Shown here piece after piece: positions 30,124 through 36,595 of a DNA stretch of 39,783 nucleotides (its first letter is position 1; each line of letters starts with the position of its first letter). The stretch spans positions 1 through 39,783 of the IMG/VR virus record IMGVR_UViG_3300032144_000030. One strand, written 5' to 3'. Origin of the DNA: a virus. A program made the translations under genes and the position numbers. The notes beneath the pieces were generated by a model that was not told where the DNA came from, did not search any database, and worked only from the letters and a program-made list of their open reading frames with translations.

Positions 30124-31058
30124 CCAACTCCCTATCCCTCGTCTCCGTCACAATCGAGCCCGGCCAACTTCCTGTCTTTTCGCTGAACGCTGGCGCGTTT
30201 GACCTGAAAGAGCAGGCGCTAACCCGTGGCTGTCTTATTGGCAAAGTCACCAACACGACCGAAAACGTCACCGCTGTCGAAGCTCAGAAGGAACTTAAGC
30301 GCGTCGCGCAGATGTTCGAGAAGGAGCGCAAGAAGCTCAAAGAACCGATCATCGAAGCGGGCCGCAAGCTCGACCGGCTTGTGCAGACTGAAGTTGACGA
30401 GGTTGAGCGCGAGCTTGGGCGAATCTCCGCGCTCACGTCGGAGTTTCAGCAAGCTGAAGCTCGCCGCATCCGCGAGGAGGAGGAGGCGCAACGGCGGGAA
30501 CTGGCGAGGATTGAGGCGGAGAAACAGGCGGAGTTTCAGCGAATCGCACGAGAGCAGGCTGAGCGCGATCTGGCTGCGCGCAGGGCGCAGGAGGAAATTG
30601 AGCGCAAGGCACGCGATGAGCGCGAAGCCGCCGCTAAAGCTGCCAGAGACGCCACAAACAAAGCGCAGCGGGAGGCAGCGGAAAAGATGCTTGAAGCCGC
30701 AGCGAAGGCCGAGGAAGCCAACCGCATCGAACGCGAGCGGTTGGAAAAAGAATCAGCCGCCCGCGCCGCAGAGGAAATGAGGCTTGCCAATGAGCGCGCC
30801 GCCGCAGCATCAATCATCGAAGCCAAGCCAATCGAATCATCCCGCGTCTCTGGGCAGGTTGTGAAAACCGAATGGGACATTCAAATCGTCAACCCTTACG
30901 ACCTCGCCAAGTTTCACCCCGACTGCGTGAAGATTGAGCCGATGCTGACGCCTATCAAGGCCGCATTAAATGAGGGCCGCGAGCTTCGCGGGGTGAAGGC
31001 GGTTAAGCGCATCTCCGCTGATGTGCGGGTGAGAACGCAGCATGTCATTGAGGTGTGA
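30120..31058 (+). CDS. Coiled-coil phage recombination-associated protein
   Basis: A 312-residue protein. An N-terminal domain (about 100 residues, with VTAVEAQKELKRVAQMFEKE) is followed by a very long Arg/Glu/Ala coiled coil (about residues 95-235) and a C-terminal domain with VKTEWDIQIVNPYDLAKFHP and LRGVKAVKRISADVRV. The last is a recurring domain in proteins next to phage annealing genes (W-x-x-x-I-x-x-P-x-x-x-P-x-x-L, then G-V-x-x-x-x-x). Likely a scaffold or DNA-binding accessory of recombination, function not established. Confidence 0.6.
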   Translation: MTNSLSLVSVTIEPGQLPVFSLNAGAFDLKEQALTRGCLIGKVTNTTENVTAVEAQKELKRVAQMFEKERKKLKEPIIEAGRKLDRLVQTEVDEVERELGRISALTSEFQQAEARRIREEEEAQRRELARIEAEKQAEFQRIAREQAERDLAARRAQEEIERKARDEREAAAKAARDATNKAQREAAEKMLEAAAKAEEANRIERERLEKESAARAAEEMRLANERAAAASIIEAKPIESSRVSGQVVKTEWDIQIVNPYDLAKFHPDCVKIEPMLTPIKAALNEGRELRGVKAVKRISADVRVRTQHVIEV

Positions 31059-31059
31059 A

Positions 31060-31419
31060 ATGTTTAAGCTGACTGACTTCAATGCCAAAATTCAAAGCCA
31101 GATCGCAGCACAACTTGACGCTGACCGTCTTCGTGCCGTGGAAACCAAAAAGCCCAAACCGCCTGTTGCGCAAACATTGGAGTGTGGTGAGCGCCAACGC
31201 CAAATTCGCAAAGGCAAGCTGGTTGTTGTCATTGATCTCATCGCCGCACGCCACCGATTGCTTGATTGCGATAACAACGTTGGTTCATTCAAACCACTCC
31301 GAGACGCCATCGCTGAATCCATCGGCATAGATGACGGAGATTCACGCATTAAATGGAGCTACGGGCAAATCCAGACGCAGGGTGAGGAGGGGGTGATTGT
31401 GAGAGTGAGTGTTTTATGA
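31060..31419 (+). CDS. RusA-like Holliday-junction resolvase
   Basis: A 119-residue protein. The middle (LLDCDNNVGSFKPLRDAIAE, then SIGIDDGDSRIKWSYGQI) has the RusA arrangement: D-x-D-N near 73, a lysine eight or so residues on, and DD near 98 that bind the metal. RusA cuts Holliday junctions to resolve recombination intermediates. The N-terminal part is short and atypical, so it may be a relative rather than RusA itself. ATG 31060 is preferred over 31042 because AGGTG lies six bases before it. Confidence 0.6.
   Translation: MFKLTDFNAKIQSQIAAQLDADRLRAVETKKPKPPVAQTLECGERQRQIRKGKLVVVIDLIAARHRLLDCDNNVGSFKPLRDAIAESIGIDDGDSRIKWSYGQIQTQGEEGVIVRVSVL
31405..31419 (+). repeat. 15-bp direct repeat, copy 1 of 2
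   Basis: GTGAGTGTTTTATGA at 31405-31419 recurs exactly at 31604-31618. Each copy contains the start of a gene (31416 and 31615) and its ribosome-site region, so a gene of 199 bases lies between the copies. This suggests insertion or deletion by short homology. Confidence 0.8.
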
Positions 31420-31607
31420 CAACGCCACCAAAACCAAAGAAGCGGAAACCGGCAGAGGCTGCCCCGTGCGGGTCTTTTTATTGGCCGCTCTGGAAACACA
31501 TGGCTGACAATCACTCGCTCACACTGCTGGATTCTGAGTGCGAGGACATTATTCAAGTCGCCAGCAAAATCTTAAAGCGGGTGAGCCGTATCCGAAAATT
31601 CAGGTGA
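31416..31607 (+). CDS. Small protein before the radical SAM gene
   Basis: A 63-residue protein: basic Pro/Lys-rich N-terminus (TTPPKPKKRKPAEAAPCGSF), then FYWPLWKHM and a helical end (CEDIIQVASKILKRVSRIRK). It does not look like a typical radical-SAM peptide precursor, though a Cys and aromatic run are present. It lies between two 15-bp repeats and might have arrived with the radical SAM gene. No family recognised. Confidence 0.5.
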   Translation: MTTPPKPKKRKPAEAAPCGSFYWPLWKHMADNHSLTLLDSECEDIIQVASKILKRVSRIRKFR

Positions 31608-31618
31608 GTGTTTTATGA
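31604..31618 (+). repeat. 15-bp direct repeat, copy 2 of 2
   Basis: Exact repeat of 31405-31419, at the start of the radical SAM gene. The repeat supplies GGTGAG as a ribosome site before ATG 31615. Confidence 0.8.
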
Positions 31619-32568
31619 AGCCCGCCTTTTTCCTCAACATTGATATTCTCGGCGTCTGCAATCTCGCCTGCCCGACCTGCCCGCATGGGAATGATGATCG
31701 CACCTTGACGCCGCGAGGGATGATGGACCTTGAATTGTTTGAGGCGATTCTAGACAAGGCGCAGCGTGAATGCACGGTCACGGGCGTTGGTTTGTTTTCC
31801 TGGACTGAGCCTTTGTTGCATCCACACTGCGCTCTCTTTGTCACGGCCTGCAAGCTGCGCGGCATTCCCTGCCATCTCTCAACCAACCTGAACAACATCC
31901 GCAACCTGGATGCAACGCTGCGGGCTGGGCCGGACACGTTGCGTGTGTCGGTGAGTGGATCCACGAATGAAACTTATCAACAAACGCACGCGCGCGGCGA
32001 CGTGGAGCGGGTGAAGGACAATCTCGTTTTGCTTTGGCAGAGCGTGCCGGTGCGCCAAGGGACGATCCAGGTGACAGTTTTTTGGCATCGCTACAAGCAC
32101 AACGCGAACGAGGAGGATTTCATGCGGGAGTTTGCGACCGACCTTGGATTCAAATTTGAGACGTGCGAGGCGTATTTAATGCCGTTGGAAACTGTGTTGC
32201 GGCGGTGGAGTGGTGAGCGGGCGATGTTGGTGATTGAGGAACTGCTTTGGACGCCGTTACAGGTGGCGAAGCAACAGTGCGAACCGCACGCCGGCATGCC
32301 ATGTCGTTTGCAAACGCGCGAGATAACCATAGACGCCAACGGTGGGGTGCATCTGTGTTGCGCTTTATATGATCCCAAGCTTTCGCTCATTGGAAGGTTT
32401 CTCGACATGACGTTGGCTGACATTCAGGCGCGGAAGATTATGAGCGAGCAATGCTCAACCTGCCTCAAGGCTGGTGGGCATGTTTACGCAACGTTCGGTT
32501 GGAAGCGTCGGGAGCGATGGCAGCAAAAGCTGGGCAATTTACGTGCGAAAATCAGAAGTTGGATGTGA
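31615..32568 (+). CDS. Radical SAM enzyme with SPASM-like C-terminus
   Basis: A 317-residue protein. The cluster motif C15-x3-C19-x2-C22 (VCNLACPTCPHG) binds the 4Fe-4S that splits S-adenosylmethionine. A TIM-barrel-like body follows (GVGLFSWTEPLLHPH, then LSTNLNNI, LRVSVSGSTNETY), with conserved spacing for this superfamily. The end has further cysteines, a C-R motif near 230, L-C-C, and C-S-T-C, as in SPASM domains that bind an extra cluster; its W-T-E-P-L motif fits radical SAM enzymes that act on peptides or sugars. No substrate gene is obvious. The ribosome site is GGTGAG. Why a phage carries it is open; modification of host peptide, tail fibre or nucleotide are all possible. Confidence 0.85.
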   Translation: MKPAFFLNIDILGVCNLACPTCPHGNDDRTLTPRGMMDLELFEAILDKAQRECTVTGVGLFSWTEPLLHPHCALFVTACKLRGIPCHLSTNLNNIRNLDATLRAGPDTLRVSVSGSTNETYQQTHARGDVERVKDNLVLLWQSVPVRQGTIQVTVFWHRYKHNANEEDFMREFATDLGFKFETCEAYLMPLETVLRRWSGERAMLVIEELLWTPLQVAKQQCEPHAGMPCRLQTREITIDANGGVHLCCALYDPKLSLIGRFLDMTLADIQARKIMSEQCSTCLKAGGHVYATFGWKRRERWQQKLGNLRAKIRSWM

Positions 32569-32573
32569 AAACT

Positions 32574-33305
32574 ATGGCGAAACCTAATGCCTACATGAAA
32601 ATCTATTGGGGTGATCTGCTCAAAGACACACCACACCTCGACGCTGAGGGGTTCGGCTCGTATGTGCTTCTTTTGGGCGCTTATTGGTGTAGGGGTGGCC
32701 CACTTCCCGACGATGACCAATTCCTTCGCAATGTCGCGCGCTGCCCTACCGAACATTGGATGCGAATGAAGGGCAGGTTAGCTGAGTTCTTTCATGTTGA
32801 GGCTGGCCTGTGGAAACATAAACGGGTTGAGAAGGAGCTTGCCGCAGCGGAGGAGGAATATCGCCTGCAATGCGAGCGGACAAAATCCGCAACCGAGGCA
32901 AGACAACGTAACGTTGAACGTAACGACCAACGTAACGTTGACGTAACGTCCACCGTTACGAAAGACGTAACGACTATCGTAACGATTACCCAATCAGAAT
33001 CAGAATCAGAATCAGAATCAAAGTCAGAATCAAAGTCAGAATCAGAACTCGATAAAGCCGACAAAGCTTCCGGTTCGACAAAGCCGACAAAGCTCTCTGC
33101 GAGGCAAAGGGAGGCGGCAAGGCAGGCTGAGGGTGCGCTTAAGGGTGAATGGGTCAACGATGCAGGGAAGTGGGTTAATCGAATCAAGCGAGACGCAGGC
33201 AAGGTCGAACGCGTGATGAATGAGGTTTGTGATGCGATCAAAGCAGGACGCATAGCTGGCACGCCAGCGGCGTATGCGGAGGATTGCTGGAAGAGGTTCA
33301 CATGA
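32574..33305 (+). CDS. DUF1376 (YdaU-like) replication protein
   Basis: A 243-residue protein. The N-terminal 90 residues match DUF1376: MKIYWGDLLKDTPHLDAEGF, then YVLLLGAYWCRGGPLPDDD and WMRMKGRLAEFF. Such proteins take the place of replication initiators in phages and prophages. The middle is a low-complexity linker (V-T repeats and a Ser-Glu/Lys run) that overlies a DNA iteron array; the C-terminal 70 residues are helical (AKLSARQREAARQAEGA-like). GTG 32565, overlapping the previous stop as GTGA, is a possible start three codons earlier. Likely phage O-type initiator binding within its own gene. Confidence 0.8.
   Translation: MAKPNAYMKIYWGDLLKDTPHLDAEGFGSYVLLLGAYWCRGGPLPDDDQFLRNVARCPTEHWMRMKGRLAEFFHVEAGLWKHKRVEKELAAAEEEYRLQCERTKSATEARQRNVERNDQRNVDVTSTVTKDVTTIVTITQSESESESESKSESKSESELDKADKASGSTKPTKLSARQREAARQAEGALKGEWVNDAGKWVNRIKRDAGKVERVMNEVCDAIKAGRIAGTPAAYAEDCWKRFT
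32907..32984. other. Iteron array, probable replication origin
   Basis: Seven copies of CGTAACG at 32907, 32919, 32931, 32942, 32954 (inverted, CGTTACG), 32966 and 32978, spaced 12, 12, 11, 12, 12 and 12 bases. The first three are read in frame as Arg-Asn, the later direct copies in a shifted frame as Val-Thr, so the DNA motif is kept rather than the protein. Iterons inside an initiator gene followed by a simple repeat tract (32991-33050) match the layout of the lambda-type origin within gene O. Confidence 0.8.
32991..33050. repeat. Hexamer AATCAG-type tract, possible unwinding element
   Basis: About ten units of AATCAG/AAGTCAG-like sequence run directly after the iterons and encode Ser-Glu/Lys repeats. 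The tract is richer in A and T than the flanks. In lambda-like origins an AT-rich region next to the iterons melts first, so this is a candidate unwinding element. Confidence 0.55.
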
Positions 33306-33415
33306 GCGAAAATCGCGCAGGAGGCGCAAGGGAGGGATTAACAGAAAACATTACCAGAGTTCTCAGACGACCCTCTCCAAGCAAGGTCCTCCTGTGCTTC
33401 ACTCAGTCGCCATAA
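33302..33415 (+). CDS. Possible small peptide after the replication gene
   Basis: A 37-codon frame that shares ATGA with the end of 32574. It is Arg/Pro/Ser-rich with no recognised domain. Nothing beyond the coupling supports it and it lies in the pre-terminase gap, so it may be non-coding. Confidence 0.25.
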   Translation: MSENRAGGAREGLTENITRVLRRPSPSKVLLCFTQSP

Positions 33416-33439
33416 TACCCAAAAAACATTTTCCACACG
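33306..33439. other. Pre-terminase gap, cos candidate
   Basis: About 130 bases between the replication gene and terS. GCGCAGGAGG (33315-33324) and CCTCCTGTGC (33388-33397) form a spaced inverted repeat with one mismatch, and the rest includes CTC/GAC-rich sequence. Phages with lambda-like terminases cut at a cos site just before terS, so this gap is the natural place. No base-level cut site can be told. Confidence 0.35.
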
Positions 33440-33916
33440 ATGAGTAATCCGAAACCAGAACTTCCAGTCTATCCTTCAATGAAGAATTGCGCAGCGCGCA
33501 CGGGGTTGCCGCTGTCATTCCTTAAGCGATGCTCAACCTCTGGTTGCCCCGCCTTCGACTCATCGAACCGTGTTGACCTTAACAAACTTCTCGCATGGAT
33601 TCCGAAAGTCCTGGATTCAAAAGAGGAACTTCCAAAAGGCTTTGGGACGTGGACCGCGTTTCTCAACTCCGTCAAAGCCAAGCGCGAAGAAATCAAACTC
33701 ACCAAAGATCGCGGCGAGGTGATGTTGGTTGCCGACGCACAACAGCAGGTCTCCGAGGCTGTCGCCTACTACTTTGGAGAGCTTGACCGTCTCCTTCGCG
33801 AAATCCCGCCAGCGGTTGCCGGTATGGATGTGATTAATGTTCACGGAAAGCTCAAAGGAATCCTAAACTCACTCCGCGAAGCGGCAGCGAAGCGGTTTGA
33901 GATTGCGACCAAATGA
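33440..33916 (+). CDS. Terminase small subunit (Nu1-like)
   Basis: A 158-residue protein. The N-terminal region (SMKNCAARTGLPLSFLKRCS, then FDSSNRVDLNKLLAWI) is a winged-helix DNA-binding domain like that of Nu1, with a helical linker (VKAKREEIKLTKDRGEVM) and C-terminal helices for assembly with the large subunit. It recognises the packaging site. Leader CACACGATG without a Shine-Dalgarno. Coupled as ATGA to terL. Confidence 0.75.
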   Translation: MSNPKPELPVYPSMKNCAARTGLPLSFLKRCSTSGCPAFDSSNRVDLNKLLAWIPKVLDSKEELPKGFGTWTAFLNSVKAKREEIKLTKDRGEVMLVADAQQQVSEAVAYYFGELDRLLREIPPAVAGMDVINVHGKLKGILNSLREAAAKRFEIATK

Positions 33917-35769
33917 CTGAACTGCGCTGCGGCCCACCCCCCTCCAAACCCGCTGACATCATCGCGTGGGCTGAAGATCACATCCGGCTGATAGGTTCAG
34001 TCCGCAGCGAGCGTTACGATTCCAAGATAACCCCATGGACAATCGAACCAATCAAACGCCTGGCTGACGACGAGACACGCATCGTGACGCTAGTGAAGCC
34101 GGTTCAGACCGGCGGCAGTCGCGTCGGGCTAATCGCGTTGTGCTGGTTCGCGAAGTTCGGTCACGGGCACATCCAATACAACTGGGAGAAAGACGACAAA
34201 GCGGAAGCGAAATGGGAGAACGAAACCCTGCCGACGCTGGAGGCGTGCGGTGTGCTTGATTGGAGTCACGACCGATTCGCCGCGGTGAAGTGTTACGCGA
34301 AGTTCCGGCAAGCCTTCGTTCGCTCGCAAGGTGTCTTTCTGCCGGAGGCGCTCGACTCTGATTCCGTTCCGTATCAGGTCAACGAGGAGATTCATTCATG
34401 GAAGCCGGGACACCTGGCGAAAGCGCGCGGCCGTCAAACCGCCGTCTGGTTTCCTAAAGCGGTGGACATCTCGAACGCTGGCGTAGAAGGCGACCAACTC
34501 CACACCGCATTTGAGGCCGGCACAATGCAGGAATGGGAGGTGGAGTGCCCCGGCTGCGGAGAGTTCCACACCATGCGGACGCGCTGGGAAGAAAAGCATC
34601 CCGAGCTTGGTGGGCTGCGCTACGATTCCACCGACTGCAAGCTTCCCGGCGGAAAATTCGATTACAACAAGCTGGAGAAAACAATCCGCTACCACATGCC
34701 ATGCGGCTACCAGGTCCGCGACACGCCCGCCGAACGCCGCCCACTTTCATTGTCGGGCCGCTACAGCGCGCCCAAGAACGAAGGAGCGCACCTGTCGCAC
34801 CGCAGCTACATTTATGATGCAGTGTCGGTGGACTTCATTCCGTGGCTGCAACTCATTACCGAGAAGCATCAGGCATTGCGCACCCTCAAGGGCGGCGATG
34901 AAATCCCGTTTCAGAAATACATTCAAGAGCGCGAGTGCCGGTTTTATTCCCACGAGCACCGACCGTTTCAAGGTCAAATCATCGTCAACTCTACGCTGAA
35001 GAAAAACCGGACAGGATTGCCGAACCGGATCGTTCGCGCGTGGGCAGCGGACAAGCAGAAAGGATTCAAGCACCTCGGAGAACTCGGCCACTACTGGCTT
35101 GTTATTCGAGACGTGCTGGAGAATTGCGACTCGCAGCTTGTCTTTGAGGGGAAGGTCCACACCGATCTCGACTTGCTTGCCATCCTTGACGAGCACGAGT
35201 GCAAGCGGCGATGTGGCGTCATTGACGCCACATGGGACACCAAGCACACATTGGAGTTCTGCTATCGCAACGGAATCAACGCCACCATCGGCAGCGCGAA
35301 GCAGGAATGGTTTTCTCACGCCGACAAGGTGAAGCGATTCTATTCCACGTCGAAACCGATTCACATGGAGTTAAACGTCCCGCCAAAGTTCAACTACATC
35401 GTGAGCCGTGAAGGATGGCAGCCGCACATAGACGAGCCAATGCTGTGGCATTACAACAAGGCTGGACTGCTCTCAAATCTTTTCTTCCTGCGCGACCATC
35501 GCGCGCGTGTGCTGGCGGAGAACAAAGACGCATCTCCGTGGCAATACATCATCTGGGATGTGCCGTCTGACGCGTCGGAAGATTACCAGCTTCAACTCGA
35601 CTCTTGGGAACGCAAGCGGACCACGCGCGGGCGGGCCAAGGAGCAGATCGAAGAATGGCAGCAAACCCGCAAGGCTGACCACTTGTTGATGTGCGAGGCG
35701 TATATCGCCTGCATGATCGACATGGAGGGCTTAATTGCTGGACGGATGAACCAACTGGGGGCGAAATGA
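33913..35769 (+). CDS. Terminase large subunit (GpA family)
   Basis: A 618-residue protein. The ATPase Walker-type segment VTLVKPVQTGGSRVGLIAL (near residue 60) and downstream QVNEEIHSW (near 155) fit GpA-type terminases, with a zinc-like C-P-G-C near 211 and M-P-C-G near 261. The nuclease half has GVIDATWDTKHTLEFCYRNG with the metal-binding Asp and a long charged C-terminus. It cuts and pumps phage DNA into the prohead. GpA relatives make cohesive ends. Overlaps 33440 and 35766 as ATGA. Confidence 0.9.
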   Translation: MTELRCGPPPSKPADIIAWAEDHIRLIGSVRSERYDSKITPWTIEPIKRLADDETRIVTLVKPVQTGGSRVGLIALCWFAKFGHGHIQYNWEKDDKAEAKWENETLPTLEACGVLDWSHDRFAAVKCYAKFRQAFVRSQGVFLPEALDSDSVPYQVNEEIHSWKPGHLAKARGRQTAVWFPKAVDISNAGVEGDQLHTAFEAGTMQEWEVECPGCGEFHTMRTRWEEKHPELGGLRYDSTDCKLPGGKFDYNKLEKTIRYHMPCGYQVRDTPAERRPLSLSGRYSAPKNEGAHLSHRSYIYDAVSVDFIPWLQLITEKHQALRTLKGGDEIPFQKYIQERECRFYSHEHRPFQGQIIVNSTLKKNRTGLPNRIVRAWAADKQKGFKHLGELGHYWLVIRDVLENCDSQLVFEGKVHTDLDLLAILDEHECKRRCGVIDATWDTKHTLEFCYRNGINATIGSAKQEWFSHADKVKRFYSTSKPIHMELNVPPKFNYIVSREGWQPHIDEPMLWHYNKAGLLSNLFFLRDHRARVLAENKDASPWQYIIWDVPSDASEDYQLQLDSWERKRTTRGRAKEQIEEWQQTRKADHLLMCEAYIACMIDMEGLIAGRMNQLGAK

Positions 35770-35975
35770 GCGATGAGCGTTTTTGTTTTTGTGAAGCCTG
35801 CGGGCAGCTAATCCCTATTCCTAAAATCAAAACCGTTCACCTGCTTTGCTGTGCGTGCAACCTTCAACCAAGGCAATGGCCGGAAAACCCAAAAACAAAG
35901 CCAGCAACCTTCCGTGAGTTGCTTGGACTTAGAGAAGACCCGAGAAGTCGAATGACTGGAGAAACATGGTCATGA
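35766..35975 (+). CDS. Small zinc-ribbon protein
   Basis: A 69-residue protein with C-x-x-C pairs (CEACG near 10 and CCACN near 29), followed by a short basic part (RELLGLREDPRSRM). Zinc ribbons in this position may bind DNA or a partner; the function is unknown. It overlaps terL and the LuxR-type gene as ATGA on each side. Confidence 0.65.
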   Translation: MSDERFCFCEACGQLIPIPKIKTVHLLCCACNLQPRQWPENPKTKPATFRELLGLREDPRSRMTGETWS

Positions 35976-36160
35976 TAAAATCCCTATCCCCTCGGCAGCG
36001 CGAAATTCTGCGCCTCGTCGCCTTCGGTAAATCAGACAAGGAGATTGCGGATGTTCTGGCGATTGGGTGCGGAACTGTGGACAAGCACATGCGGACGATC
36101 AAGGGTCGGCTGCGCGCTCGCTCGCGATCACACGCGGTTTACTTGGCGTTCTGCCGTTAG
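35972..36160 (+). CDS. LuxR/GerE-type HTH protein
   Basis: A 62-residue protein that is almost only a LuxR-type DNA-binding domain: SLSPRQREILRLVAFGKSDK, EIADVLAIGCGTVDKHMRTI, then KGRLRARSRSHAV. The T-V-x-x-H-x-x-x-I recognition helix is well kept. No receiver or sensory domain is present. The start at 35972 overlaps the previous stop as ATGA; ATG 35966 is a longer option. A palindrome lies 51 bases after its stop, so it may control the capsid genes. Confidence 0.85.
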   Translation: MIKSLSPRQREILRLVAFGKSDKEIADVLAIGCGTVDKHMRTIKGRLRARSRSHAVYLAFCR

Positions 36161-36210
36161 TCACTACAGTTTTCAGCAATGCCAATTTCCGCCACTGCCT
36201 GAAATTCTTA

Positions 36211-36234
36211 GTCGCACCTAAAGTTAGGTGTGAC
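36211..36234. promoter_or_regulatory. Palindromic operator candidate before the capsid genes
   Basis: CACCTAAAGTTAGGTG (36215-36230) is a perfect seven-base palindrome around AG, extended by GTC and GAC at 36211-36213 and 36232-36234. The size suits a LuxR-type dimer. It covers the GTG start of 36230, and the loop of two bases makes a hairpin unlikely. Confidence 0.5.
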
Positions 36235-36595
36235 GGTGAATCAGGACGACATTGAAGCCGTCTGGCGCGAAGCATGGATTGCTGCGCCAGACGGCGCGTT
36301 GACGTTCCAGGAACAGCTAACCTCCGGCTGGCAGACCGCCCGTGCGCTCAATCGAGGTTCATCCCTCTCGAATCTCTCGCAAGGCTCATCCTCTCACGGC
36401 TACGCCACGCCCGACGCGCACACGCTGACGACGGTTGATAAGGAGCGCATCGCACTCGCTGCAATCAAGCTCTACGAGAAGCTCGCCCGCGATCTCTACA
36501 CCGACGACGAGGACGAGATTTACCAGGAGGGTATCGCCCAATTCGCCGCCGCGCCCTCGGGCGACTTCCGCGTTGATTTCTCCTGCCTGCGATGA
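36230..36595 (+). CDS. Hypothetical protein upstream of the portal
   Basis: A 121-residue acidic protein between the LuxR-type gene and the portal. It has a helix (EAVWREAWIAAPD), a Ser-rich middle (SLSNLSQGSSS) and DDEDEIYQEG near 88. The place fits a gpW-like head-tail joining protein, but size and sequence do not decide. Start GTG 36230 or GTG 36236. Shares ATGA with the portal gene. Confidence 0.5.
   Translation: MTVNQDDIEAVWREAWIAAPDGALTFQEQLTSGWQTARALNRGSSLSNLSQGSSSHGYATPDAHTLTTVDKERIALAAIKLYEKLARDLYTDDEDEIYQEGIAQFAAAPSGDFRVDFSCLR

Noticed and set aside
33601-33786. Extra small frame inside terS
   Set aside because: Basic, low-quality product fully within the terminase small subunit in another frame.
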